DNA of 64,000 nucleotides. Source: Adiantum capillus-veneris (lineage: Eukaryota > Streptophyta > Polypodiopsida > Polypodiales > Pteridaceae). This document shows, piece after piece, positions 11,937 through 22,739 of this stretch. Location of the stretch: the NCBI GenBank assembly GCA_014529385.2, contig CM043947.1, forward strand, positions 130,040,391-130,104,390, read 5' to 3'. The position numbers were made by a program, and so were the translations under genes. Under the pieces are notes generated by a model that was given only the letters and a program-made list of their open reading frames with translations, was not told where the DNA came from and searched no databases. Every line of letters begins with the position of its first letter. Position 1 is the stretch's first letter.

Positions 11937-13246
11937 CACTAGAATGGTAACCTAACAGGACATAAAAGTAGATAATAGTAGATCCACTCATTTTGAAAAA
12001 TCCTTTCATGAGCTTATAGTTCAATAACTACTACATCTGGAAAAAATGAGAAACTTGTAATTTTTCTCATCCCTTGGTCACTACAAGCCTCCAAAGTTGA
12101 TGGACCAGTGTATTTTGCCCAAAACAACAATTTCTTACGGTTGATTGCATATAAATAAGAGTGGGGATTTTTGTAGGGCATGAGATAAAATGCCCCGTTA
12201 ACTTCAATGGGTTGGTGACCAAAACATATGGTTGCTTTTACCTCACTAATTTTTTTTGGGCAAAAAAAATTGGTACAAAGAAGTTGCATTTTTGCCATTC
12301 TGCGGGCCTATTATCAAAGTTTCTATAGTCACGCTCAATACATATACTATATACATGTTTTCTTAGTTCCCTTTGGGCATTTGGATTCAAAAGGAGCCAT
12401 GGAGCATGTCAAAAGGATAATGGATCTCTTACAATTGGAACCTTGGGGACAATGATAAAGTGCTAAATACAACAAACATGAAAAAATTGGGTTTAGCATT
12501 ATGACCTCTAGAAACCCATAGAAACTACTCAATATCTAGCCAAGTTTGTAGTCTATGATTAGATATGGTTACTACCTACAAACTACACACAATTGGCCTA
12601 AGAAACTAGCAATATTGAGAAAGTTATACTTGCTACTCTAAAATGTATCGTATTCTTCAGCAATCAAAAACTCAACCATCATCATATACTATGCTATATA
12701 GCATATTAGGTCCCCCAAAACTCAAGGAAGATTAGCTTTGTGTTATACATTATACTTACACAATCAAAATTGAATTTGGATATCAAGAAAGCCACCAAAA
12801 AAATCATAAAAGTGCTAATTTTGACAAAAAAAAACAGGATTATGCAATTCTTGTAAATTGGTCATAACTTTCAATTTTAACACTTAGCTCTCCCTACAAG
12901 CATCAAAACATGTTGAGAACTATGAAGGCCTAACCTCTAGCCATCTAAACCTCACAAATATGAAGTTTAGAGTGGTATAGTTGCCAAAAATTGAAAAAAA
13001 GCCAAAAACAGGACCCGTTTTTTCACACAGTTTAGGTTCAAAAATGTTGTGCAAGAGTAAGGTTAATGGTGAGATTGATACTCCAAAAAAAATGCTAAGT
13101 TTTTTTTCAGCTCATAAGGCAACTTTGTGGATATATAGCACCTAGAAATTCATTTTCATACTCTTCAAATAATTCAAGCAAAATGGTCACTTAACAGGAC
13201 ACAAAAGTGTCCAAGGACATAAATGTGTCCTGTTACCATTCTAGTG
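11937..13246. mobile_element. 1.31-kb non-autonomous TIR transposon (copy 1), TTAA target duplication
   Basis: The left end reads CACTAGAATGGTAAC and the right end is its exact reverse complement, GTTACCATTCTAGTG. Inside each end the match continues with an AACAGGACA block. TTAA flanks it on both sides (11933-11936 and 13247-13250). Near the right end lies an imperfect hairpin-rich stretch of GGACA...TGTCC units (13197-13231). No transposase ORF is present; the interior is AT-rich with no ORF above 100 codons. A homologous copy of nearly the same length lies at 32700-34006, which confirms the boundaries. TTAA duplication plus a CACTAGAA-type end recalls piggyBac, but Sola-type elements also make 4-bp duplications. 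CACTA (En/Spm) elements share the CACTA terminus but make 3-bp duplications. The superfamily is therefore open. Confidence 0.85.
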
Positions 13247-13464
13247 TTAAGAGTGGGATGCTGGAGGCAGCAATGTTGAATACGATAGCAAGTAGGCGTG
13301 CCTAATTTTGTATTCAATAGTTTTGAGGGAATCATTGGAAGATGCCATTTGGAAAACTAAAGCAAAACGATTAGAGTGGGAAGGGAAAGGGACGTTTTTG
13401 GAAATAGAGCCGAAAAAATTCGGCATCTGTAGGTGGCGGCACTGAGATACCAATCGCTGATTTT

Positions 13465-14369
13465 AGAGAGAGAGAGAGAGAGAGAGAGAGATTGAGATTT
13501 TTGCTGTCACTATTCACACAGCCTCGAGGTCAGCGGCATAACAGAGGGGAGTCTCCAGCTACTGAGCAGAGTGAAGTGCATGAAGAGCAACACCGGAATT
13601 AGTGCAAGGAGGAGAGGGGGCCGGGGGGCAATCGCTGATTGGGTTCAATAAGACACTAGCACTCTAGGAGAAAGCCAGAAGTAACTGGAGATGTGGATGA
13701 GAGAGACTGAGTGCGATGCAGTGTACGGAGGTCCGAGTGAAGGTGCAAAGGAGGCGATGCCAAATGCAGAAGAGGCCATGGCCCTGCGATGGAAACCTGC
13801 AGCGCATAAGGCATTGAACAACGCGAGCAAGTTGCTTTGTTTTTTTTTTTGCAAAGAGAAGGCTGCGCAGACGTAGGAGCATCTGAGCAGATTCCGCTTA
13901 ATAGGGGACGCGGACCAATAGCAAGTATAAAGATTGAGATTATATAAAGCCATGAACATGTGTTTAAACCTAAAAATGAGCCATGGGCTATTCTCCATAA
14001 ATTTTCCATGGTATGTTCCTACGATGTTAAAAATTCTATTCTTCTTCTCTTGTTCAAATTTTTGCTTATGTACTTATTAGTGTAGCCCTTATGACAACAC
14101 ATTGCTTGTATTTATAATCATTTAAGTAAGGTTTGAAAGTTTTGTAAATCATAATCATTTTATAATCCGTGTCGTGAAAAGTGTGGCTACTCCATATTAC
14201 CTATAGTGATTATGGGGGCCAGGTAAGGTGTCCCGAGCAATGCTTGTTGTAGGTTTTGTGTAACATTTCAATTCTTTTATGAATCCCGCCATATCTATGT
14301 TCTCCATTTCTACTTACCTCTATAGCTCAAGAAACATAAGTATTCTTTGAATAAGACACTACAATGATC

Positions 14370-14370
<1 letters not shown>
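13465..14370. other. Locally GC-richer stretch without a recognisable gene
   Basis: A (GA)13 tract opens the stretch (13465-13491). The region to about 13900 is more GC-rich than its surroundings and carries overlapping ORFs of 60-117 codons on both strands, none with a recognised domain. It may be a decayed gene fragment or captured sequence. From 13950 on the sequence is AT-rich and featureless. Confidence 0.4.

Positions 14371-14411
<41 letters not shown>
14371..14411. repeat. (CT)n microsatellite followed by an A-run
   Basis: About 40 bases of CT followed, after CCAC, by an 18-base A-run. Confidence 0.95.
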
Positions 14412-14412
<1 letters not shown>

Positions 14413-15145
14413 ACAAAAAAAAAAAAAAAAAACCTATTGAGATCTCATTTCGCTTCATGACTTTTTGGAAGTCCCTCTCAAGCTCTTTTAAAGATTCTAT
14501 GAATAGTGCCTCTATTGTCATCTTGAAACTTCCAAAACGCTCTCAAACAAGGTGAAAATTCACTATGGCCTACATAAGGCTACTGAGAAGAATTTCATAA
14601 AAATAATAAGCTTCTTTGTGTGAGAGAGAAAAATAGAAAGAGACACTAGTATTTTTAAGCATGTATCACAATAAAATCTTATGTTTTTTGAAAACAAGTG
14701 TAACAAGGAACTATTTAGATTAGAATATATTTCAAAAGCATAAAAAATAATCTTTGACACAATGCTCAATGCCCCTCTTTAAAGATACAGGTAAACAAAT
14801 GTCAACACCCTCTCACAAGGGCTAAAAGATATAGTTAACAAAAGTTTATTATCATTAACTTGCCATGTGGCACTAATCCGCAAGCTTTATCCAATGGTCC
14901 AGATCCAACCAAGGACTACTTATGTAGTGCAAAAATTGGGTCCTACACTAAGATTATAGGATTTTCATTTGCTTCTTAAGAAGATGATTTTAACCACATC
15001 AGATGTTTATATAGTATATTTTATTGAATTTCTCTACAAATTTCTACATGAATTGTTGCCTCCACTCCATCCCCTCTCTTTGATTGGTATACATATACAT
15101 AAAATATCTTTTTATTATTGCTGTATTCATATTTATACATTTTTT

Positions 15146-15905
15146 TATTGTTTCATATTTTGCATCTTGTCCTCTTTCTAATCGTTGTTATATATAGGCA
15201 TTTATCTCTATGTATTTATACTATTCAATAACTAGCTATATCAAAATTATTCACAATTTAGTTAAAAATTTGGATGGATGCAAAATTTAAGCAAATGCTT
15301 AAGTTTTATAATTTTTCATATACATGCAATTTTTTGTAGGATATTACTTCTAAGTTAAACTAAATCAATGTTTCTTCTATATCTATTTATTAAATACATT
15401 ACTCACTTTTTAAGGACACATGTAAAATTTGCATCTATTTTAAAATTACATTTTTAAACCTAGAGTTTTGATTTTCATTTCTATTTATAAATTGCTTACA
15501 TCTAAATTCTCTGTATACTTTAAATTTACATTCTATTGTTTCATATTCAACATCTTGTTCTCTTTCTAATCATTGTTATATATAGTCATGTATTTCTATA
15601 TATTTATAATATATTCAACATCTAGCTATATCAAAATTATTTACAATTCCTTTTTAAAAACTTGGATTGATGAAAAATTTAAGCAAATGATCAAGTTTTT
15701 TAATTATCTCATTTATATGAATTTTTTGTAGGAATATTACTTTAATTTACACTCTATCAATGTTTTTTCTATATCTATTTATTAAATACATTACTCATTT
15801 TTTAAGAATACATACAAAATTTGCATCTATTTATAAATTGAATTTTTAAATCTAAAGTTTCAAATTTTATTTTTACATCAAAATTCTCTATCTAAATTCT
15901 GAATT
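15146..15905. repeat. Tandem duplication of a 388-base AT-rich unit
   Basis: Unit 1 starts at 15146 and unit 2 at 15534; both begin TATTGTTTCATATT. They share long blocks such as CTAGCTATATCAAAATTAT, then TATCTATTTATTAAATAC and AAAATTTGCATCTATTT, in the same order, with moderate divergence. No coding potential was seen. The flanks to 16010 are similarly AT-rich. Confidence 0.85.
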
Positions 15906-16009
15906 TCCATATACATCATATTTATGTTTTCCATATGCTATATTTAGATTATATTGTAATATTCTATATTTTTGTATATTAAGTTTAAATTATATTTACT
16001 CATTTTCAC

Positions 16010-16326
<317 letters not shown>

Positions 16327-16435
16327 CCTTGCAAACAAACAACCTGTGAGAAAAACCTTCAAAAGGTGGACATGAGGGTGGTGGGTTTATATAAACTCCT
16401 CATGATCACTTGCAGGCAACCATCTTGGCTTGCGA

Positions 16436-16526
16436 GCTTCATCTGGTAGCTTTCAAAATCCAGCACTGCTACACCTATAGCTGGCTCAATAAGCATAAGC
16501 TTCATCTGGTAGCTTTCAAAATCCAG
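16436..16526. repeat. Direct repeat of a 28-base unit
   Basis: AGCTTCATCTGGTAGCTTTC followed by AAAATCCA occurs at 16436-16463 and again at 16499-16526. Between them, GCTACACCTATAGCTGGCTC (16469-16488) is near-complementary to 16180-16199, giving an inverted pair around the AT/GA tract. Confidence 0.85.
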
Positions 16527-16775
16527 GCCAGTGTGCCCTGCACGAAGTGAAACAGTGGATAGGCGAGAGCACAGAGACACTTAGAGAGAGAGAAAGAGCC
16601 TCAGCCACCAGCGAGCCTTAGCTTTAGCACACAGAGTGTGGAACCCGATGACGAGGGCGATGATGATGAAGCAGGCCCCAGGGCCGGCGGCGGTCAGGTG
16701 CGCCCACTGAGGTGGATTGCAATTTGCAGGTCTCTGCGCTAAGAGAGAGAAACCTACGAGTGTCATCTGTGTGCG

Positions 16776-16824
<49 letters not shown>

Positions 16825-16855
16825 TATGCAGAGGGGGAGAGAGAGAGAGAGACAC

Positions 16856-17040
16856 AGAATTCCTTTCCTTGAATTTGCCAAGATGATTTTTATAAAAATT
16901 ACATTGTTTTTTGGGGTTTTACACTATTTTTCTCTATTTTGGAGTGAAATTTCTCCTTTTTTGCTTGCCCTCCACCGTCATTTTTGAAATTGAAAACGAC
17001 ACGATATTAAGTTGAGACACATAATTTTTTCCCGAACATT
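16856..17040 (+). repeat. Dispersed repeat, copy 1 of 3
   Basis: Begins AGAATTCCTTTCCTTGAATT and includes TTTACACTATTTTTCTCTAT, then GAAATTTCTCC and a CACGATATTAAG block ending near CCCGAACATTG. Copies 2 (17245-17425) and 3 (18172-18262) share the same blocks in order. Each copy lies next to a (GA)n tract. No coding potential was recognised. Confidence 0.8.
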
Positions 17041-17137
17041 GCCTCCCTTCAATAGGTCGTTTTGGTTTTTCAACTGGCTCAAAGGTTAAGTTGAGGCACA
17101 CTTTTCCTCTACAATGTCAATAACAATGACATTGTCA

Positions 17138-17187
<50 letters not shown>

Positions 17188-17244
17188 GTTCCCCATGGAG
17201 AGGAATTGATGATTGATCATTGCTATCGCAAAAACCATTTTCCC

Positions 17245-17425
17245 AAACATCCTTTTCTTAAATTTGTCAAGAGGAAAAAATTAAAAGTAAGGTCATGTTT
17301 TCAAATTCTTGCACTATTATTCTCTATTCTGGGGCGGAATTTCTCCTTTACGCTTGCCTTCAACCGGCATTTTTGAAATAAAAAACGGCACGATATTAAG
17401 CTTTGACACATTTTTCCTGAACACT
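17245..17425 (+). repeat. Dispersed repeat, copy 2 of 3
   Basis: The diverged copy has CCTTTTCTTAAATTTGTCAA, TATTCTCTATTCTGGGGCGG and CACGATATTAAGC in the same order as copy 1, preceded by the (GA)n tract at 17142-17183. Confidence 0.75.
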
Positions 17426-17551
17426 GTATCGCAGTGATTAGGCGGGATGACTTGCATTCAATAGTGGAGCAGGGGAGGCGACTCCAGGGAAGCAAACTTA
17501 GGACTCGAGGAGGACAATTGAGGTCAGTGCGACTCGAGCATGACCATAGAG

Positions 17552-17690
17552 GTCCTGTCTTTCAGTGGAAAGGATACTCTCATCAGACCTTGCATCAGAC
17601 AACGTCCCGTCTTTCAATGCGAAAGCTACTCTGAGATCAGCATCCTGCCTTTCAGTGCGAAAGCTGCTATGAGGTCAGCATCCCTTCAAT
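17552..17690. repeat. Short imperfect tandem repeat ending in an acidic reading frame
   Basis: Three imperfect units of CC(T/C)G(T/C)CTTTCA(G/A)TG...GAAAG...TACT spaced roughly 45 bases occur here. Just downstream (17687-17768) one frame reads NDEGNDEEDNAAGDDAADED and stops at a TGA, resembling the acidic tail of a chaperone-like or nuclear protein. With no upstream domain I cannot name it; it may be an exon remnant. Confidence 0.4.
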
Positions 17691-17956
17691 GACGAGGGCA
17701 ATGATGAGGAAGATAACGCTGCTGGTGATGATGCTGCAGATGAGGACCCAACTCTTACAAAGATCTGAAGAGTTGAATAATTCCACCTGCTCAATCATAC
17801 TTTAGCCAATGGCAATCACCCATTGGTTTAGAATTTTGCTATGCTTAGCTAAGTTTCTGCCCAAAGACGCTTTAGGAGCTAGGTTTTTCGGTTCTAGCTC
17901 AGCATAGTAAACATAGGCTATTAGGCCATGGCTATGCTGGTACATCTATAATATTA

Positions 17957-18064
17957 TCTACTAACATAATATGGAGGAGGTAGTAACCCTTTGCACGTGT
18001 CTCTATCTGCGAGATGAAGGCTAAATGCCAAAAGTTAGAGAAGCACACGATAAAGAGGGGGAGT

Positions 18065-18137
<73 letters not shown>
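17957..18137 (+). mobile_element. 5' part of a mini-Helitron (subfamily 1), 3' end missing
   Basis: It starts A|TCTACTAACATAATATGG like the complete copies at 22590 and 25728 and shares their body up to ATAAAGAGG. It then enters a 70-base (GA)n tract and never reaches the hairpin-CTAG end. After the tract the sequence is the dispersed repeat copy 3 instead, so the 3' end is lost or replaced. Confidence 0.6.
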
Positions 18138-18139
<2 letters not shown>

Positions 18140-18171
18140 ATGCAACCTGCTACCCACACTATTACTCGTAG

Positions 18172-18262
18172 AATTCCTTTCCTTGAATTTGCCAAGATGG
18201 TTTTTTTTAAATTACATTATTTTTTGGGGTTTTACACTATTTTTCTCTATTTTGGAGCGGAA
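18172..18262 (+). repeat. Dispersed repeat, copy 3 of 3
   Basis: It repeats GAATTCCTTTCCTTGAATT, TTTGCCAAGATGG and TTTTACACTATTTTTCTCTA from copy 1 and is truncated after GGAGCGGAATTT. Confidence 0.8.
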
Positions 18263-18286
18263 TTTTGAGACACAAACTGGTGAATC

Positions 18287-18337
<51 letters not shown>

Positions 18338-18429
18338 AGATCATCATTATCAACAACATCATCATCACGCAAGGTTTCCTCTCTCCCTCTCTCTCTCTCT
18401 CTTCAAAAAACATTATTTTTTTCTAAAAC

Positions 18430-18479
<50 letters not shown>

Positions 18480-18500
18480 GTTGATATATATATATATATA

Positions 18501-18588
18501 TCTATACTATAGATACTAGGGGGAGGGATTCAAGCACCCTCCTGAGCCACGTCGGTGAAACCAAATCAAATAGCGAGAGCGACACCGA

Positions 18589-18671
<83 letters not shown>

Positions 18672-18830
18672 TGAGTGCCACTAAATGCATCAAGTCACGA
18701 CTATAGACACGTGAACACACTTACAGGGTCCATGTTCGTGATCCATGTGAAGCAAGTTGTGAATTGGGTTGTTGCTGGAGGATATCGAGTTTGGACTTTG
18801 CAAAAGTTGGACACATATTCCAGATTGTTA
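18501..18830 (+). mobile_element. Helitron-like 5' segment (subfamily 2), copy A
   Basis: It begins A|TCTATACTATAGATAC, the classic plant Helitron 5' form (TC plus TATACTA), then GGGGGAGGGATTC. About 300 bases are shared with copy B at 19391: the CACGT...AAATCAAATAGCGAG block, a (CA)n tract at 18591-18668, GTGAGTGCCACTAAA, TCCATGTTCGTGATCCATG and GGATATCGAGTTT. No CTAG end was found, so the right edge marks only where homology to copy B stops. Confidence 0.55.
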
Positions 18831-18924
18831 TGTACAAAGTTACCTTCACATCTTTTTGTTCTTTTGGTTGTGGATTACATTAGCCTTCTCTTTTAAGCGA
18901 ACAATGGTTAGGGAGTACTACATG

Positions 18925-18952
18925 TAGTGGAAAATGCACACATTTTCCACTA
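18925..18952. repeat. Perfect 28-base palindrome
   Basis: TAGTGGAAAATG, then CACA, then CATTTTCCACTA: 12-base perfect arms with a 4-base loop, able to form a hairpin or cruciform. It lies between the two subfamily-2 Helitron copies. It has no terminator-like U-tract, and plant nuclear genes do not use such terminators. Confidence 0.9.
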
Positions 18953-19390
18953 AATCGCTATGCTAAGTGTTTCCACAAGATCTGTCACACGTATGTAATT
19001 CATGCTTTTTTGATGTAGGGATCTCTTTGGGTCATTCCAAGGTTTGTTCAATTGCAAACTTTGGACTGCAATGGAATTTTATCTACTGCACTTAGTAATT
19101 TGTCAGTTTGTTTGAACGATGAAAGGTATAGGTGGGTCTCTTTGTGCCAGTGGTGGTCTTTTCAAGAACATTATATGTAGCCTGTATGATTGGTTTTCCA
19201 TTTTAAAACCAACACCCCTCCAGAGTTAGTTAAAGTGGAAGGTTTTGTTTGTAAAGGAATCAATGGTCTATGTTTTTCGTTTATGACGTCTTCCCGTAAA
19301 GAGCAAACACTGCAGCAACCTAGAAGGCATGTGGCCGGTAGAGAGCTACACGAGTGGGGTGCTTTAGGAGTTTGCTTGCACTCAGCCTTC

Positions 19391-19462
19391 TTATAAACTA
19401 GGGGGAGGGATTCCGGAACCCTCCCGAGCCACGTGGAAGAAACTAAATCAAATAGCGAGCGC

Positions 19463-19518
<56 letters not shown>

Positions 19519-20060
19519 GTGAGTGCCACTAAACGTAGCAAATCGTGACTATAAACATGTGCGCTCACTTACGGGTCCATGTTCGTGATCCATGTGAAGC
19601 AAGTTGTGAACTGGGTTGCTACTGGAGGATATCGAGTTTAGACTTTGCAAAAGTTGTACACATGTTCTAGATTATTACCTGTTGAATGGGGATGGCAATG
19701 GGCATGGGACACAATTGCACTCCATGGCATATAGATGAAGAGTTGGATACAATTTACATTAGGTTGCTTGATCCTTATTTAATTCCAAATCTTAGGCTCA
19801 TGGTCTTAAAGCAAGAGCTTGGGTTCATTCGTCCTTACAAGATTTACTTGAGTTGGATCCAAAAAATAGATTTAAGAGAAGTATGTCGAGCTCGAGCTCA
19901 ATATCTTGATCCTCTTGAAATAGCAAGACTAAGAGTGGTATGTAGATATATTCCCGAGCCTTTTTGGCAATGATGTAACTTTTGAAATCTTTTTGATTGA
20001 AAAGCTACAAAATCATTTTTGGTTTGAAATCTCTCTCTTTATTGATGTGCTTTTGTGTAA

Positions 20061-20107
<47 letters not shown>

Positions 20108-20183
20108 GAAGGTAGAGAGAGAAAGGACAATCCGTATGAAATGTTTGCAAGCATAAGTGAAAATGCACAATAATTCGCACGAT

Positions 20184-20226
<43 letters not shown>

Positions 20227-20345
20227 AACATGGAGTGGAACAAATCAACATTTGACATCATGTAAACAAGTATCATTAAATTAAATTAATTTGTGTCATA
20301 GCAAGAGCGAGTGAGATCCGTCGGTAGGCGGGTCGCGCAAGCTAG
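19391..20345 (+). mobile_element. Putative Helitron (subfamily 2), copy B
   Basis: The left end reads TCTTATAAACTAGGGGGAGG, a slightly altered version of copy A, followed by a near-perfect palindrome around ATTCCGGAAC. It contains a (CA)n tract at 19467-19514 and two (CT)n tracts at 20063-20104 and 20189-20222. The right end has a 6-base stem (GATCCG and CGGGTC with one mismatch) 7 bases before CTAG at 20342-20345, followed by T. The element is not preceded by A, so the left end is less certain. A 95-codon ORF at 19686-19973 matches nothing I recognise. Confidence 0.45.
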
Positions 20346-20432
20346 TACTATAATAAAAGAGGGAGGGATCCCCCTGACACATGTCGGAAGCACATTGATC
20401 CGGCATGTGTGACTTGCACCTCCTAGCTGCAC

Positions 20433-20483
<51 letters not shown>

Positions 20484-20505
20484 CGAAGGCCGCTGGCCAA
20501 ACTAG
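20346..20505 (+). mobile_element. Mini-Helitron (subfamily 2), 5' end shortened
   Basis: It starts TACTATAATAAAAGAGGGAG (the first few bases of the usual TCTATACTA are missing) and carries CACATGTCGGAAG and a (GA)n tract. It ends with a GGCC-GAA-GGCC hairpin, then ACTAG at 20501-20505 before T. It abuts the preceding Helitron's CTAG end, so the two lie head to tail. Confidence 0.6.
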
Positions 20506-21058
20506 TATATATGAGATTTTGTATTTTTCTCTATATGTTCTTTATCAGATTCAAGGATTATCCTGCAAAATTCGTACCCCTACAAAGGAGCTAAAACTTT
20601 GAGTGTTCTGTAAAATTTTGTAACAAACCTTCTTTGCTTGTGTTACAATTGCAAACTATCAATAGTAAGTAGCAAGAGGGTAGGGCAAGACGTAAGGTGC
20701 ATGCATGTGAAGGGGTTGTCTATTTAGCACTTTTTTGAAAAACAAAAACTTGGTGTAATGCAATAGACCCTATTCACGGGCGTTGTGCAGTGTGAAAGGT
20801 AGGAGTGGAAGCTACTTAGTCACTAGAGTGACCAAATACTTTAACAAATCCAATCTGGCAAAGATTTACTTGTTTGTGCTTGCAACAATGGATACGATAA
20901 AAAGGGGATGCATTATCGTCCTAGATTAGATATACCCAACTTGGTAGGGAGGAGAGCTGAGGGTAGTGCCTAGGTGAGAAGGATAGATATCATAAAAGAC
21001 TTGTTAGGTCTCCCCAATCTCAAAAAAATAAAAATTATTTCAAAACATATTAAGTGCA

Positions 21059-21221
21059 CTAGTAAGGCCGGCGAGCGAAGCCCGCCTCTCTCTCTTTCTC
21101 TCTGTCTCTTTGCATGGTTGTGCTCTCGGAGCTGCAGGCCACACCCGCTGCTTGAAGGAGCTTCTGACACATGGGAGTGGGAGGGAACCGGAATTTCCTC
21201 CCCCGTTATCCTTAGTATAGA
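21059..21221 (-). mobile_element. Complete mini-Helitron, 163 bp
   Basis: On the minus strand it reads A|TCTATACTAAGGATAACG at the 5' end (21221) and finishes with a 7-base GC-rich hairpin (arms around TTC) and then CTAG followed by T (21062-21058). Insertion between A and T, a TC start, and a hairpin a few bases before CTRR are all Helitron hallmarks. The interior has a short CT/GA-rich tract and the GGGGGAGGAAATTCCGG palindromic block of subfamily 2. It is far too short to code for Rep/helicase, so it is non-autonomous. Confidence 0.75.
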
Positions 21222-22187
21222 TAAGTGAAGGGTGAGTTTAGGAAATGAAAAGGTAGATGAAGGTGAAAAGTCAAAAGACTAATGAGAATAGTGCCTAGGT
21301 GAGAAGGAAAGATATCACAAAAAGCTTAGGGCTGGTTCAAACTGCGCGCACATCTGTAGCCTTTTCCTTTGTACATTCAATTCACACTGCTCGTGGACAA
21401 ATGCTCACCTTAATATGTGACGAATTCCTCATAGCAAATGGTCACTAGTCATGTGGCTAGGCCGATTGACACTTAGTGAGTGGGGTCTATGGTTCGAAAA
21501 TTTCCTCGCACTTAACGTTCAAAAGAAGGTGAAAACATCTTGTTTCGGGGACACGTGGTTGCTCGACACTTGGTAGATTCGAACATGGGGCTTTACGATT
21601 TCCTCCAATCATATTCTGCCACAAAGGACACACAAACTTGCCCGAAGGGCCTTTGCCCTGCAATCTTAACGCCCTCTTATTAGCGGGTGTTTGCAATTTA
21701 TGGAAGGGTGGGAAGGGGGAGGGTGGGGTTGGATATGGTAAGAACAAAAACATTTATTTTATGTGAATTATTGGAGACTATTTAATAAGTTTTTAGTAGT
21801 TGGAAAAATGTGAGGTACCTTATGATTAACGGTCACAAGATTGAAAATGGATAAAATCCAATTTTTATGTGGAGAACAGTTTTAGAAAGAGAATTTTGGG
21901 CTTGCAAAAAAGATTTGGCGGCAAGGCAAGCGTCCAAGGCTCTAGAAGGTGTCATGCCGTGTGTGGGTAAAATTGGGGCGTTTAGGGCGCTTTTCATCCA
22001 ACAATAATGCAAAGTTGAGTATGACAGTACCTAGGCATGATTGACACGGTTTAGGTCTTAGCACCAGCAAAAAAAGAGCAAAAAGTGTTGAAAGAGAGAG
22101 CGAGAGTATCTACTTTGTCGAGAGAAAAAGAGAGAATCTACTTTGTTGAGTCATGTGAGATGTGGGGATATACTTTGTTGATTCAAT

Positions 22188-22222
22188 CGTGCGCGTGCGC
22201 GTGCACGTGCACGGGTGCACAT

Positions 22223-22275
<53 letters not shown>
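22188..22275. repeat. Alternating purine-pyrimidine tract (CG/TG/CA) joined to (GT)n-(GA)n
   Basis: 22188-22212 alternates CGTGCGCGTGCGCGTGCACG and continues through GTGCACATG into (GT)n to 22247, then (GA)n to 22275. Such GC/GT alternation is the classic Z-DNA-forming composition. Confidence 0.9.
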
Positions 22276-22277
<2 letters not shown>

Positions 22278-22589
22278 CATGACGTCGTTCGTTCTACAAA
22301 AAATGCAACAAATTTTTTTTCACCATTTCGCACACATACATCCACTCGATCAAGTTGTTTCATTTGGCCGCGTTTTGTGTGCACATGTCTCCGTTCGTTC
22401 GCGTCCGTTCGTTGCTAGAGTCACCCAAAACATTTAGAGAGAAAACATGCATACTTAAAGCTCTTTTGGTTTTTAGGTCTAAATTTGAAGGATTTGCCGA
22501 TTTCTACCGTAAAACTTGTAAACTTTTATTAATTTTCCTCGAGGAAAATTCAAAACCTAGCTTCGATTTTGACGATTTTAGCGATTCAA

Positions 22590-22739
22590 TCTACTAACAT
22601 AATATGGCGTAAGGAAGAGCCTTTTACATGTGTCGCAATCTGCGACCTGAAGGCTAAAGTCCAAAACTAAAAAAAGCCCCTTTGCACACGATAAAGAGGG
22701 AGAGAGAGAGAAGCCACCGAAAGCATCCAGCCGTACTAG
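22590..22739 (+). mobile_element. Complete mini-Helitron (subfamily 1), 150 bp
   Basis: It starts A|TCTACTAACATAATATGG, contains TGTGTCGCAATCTGCGAC, AGCCCCTTTGCACACG and a short (GA)n tract, and ends CCGTACTAG before T (22740). The 3' hairpin has decayed. Its body is about three-quarters identical by eye to the copy at 25728 and to the 5' part at 17957. Confidence 0.75.

Noticed and set aside
11937-13246. Assignment of the 1.3-kb element to the CACTA (En/Spm) superfamily from its CACTA...TAGTG ends
   Set aside because: The flanks show 4-bp (TTAA, CTAA) and not 3-bp duplications in both copies; kept only as an alternative.
13645-14009. Two overlapping 117-codon minus-strand ORFs
   Set aside because: No known motif, overlapping frames with similar length, and no splice or promoter signals; likely chance ORFs in GC-richer DNA.
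19686-19973. 95-codon ORF starting MGMAMGMGHN
   Set aside because: No recognised domain and it lies inside a putative Helitron; could be a captured gene fragment but evidence is insufficient.
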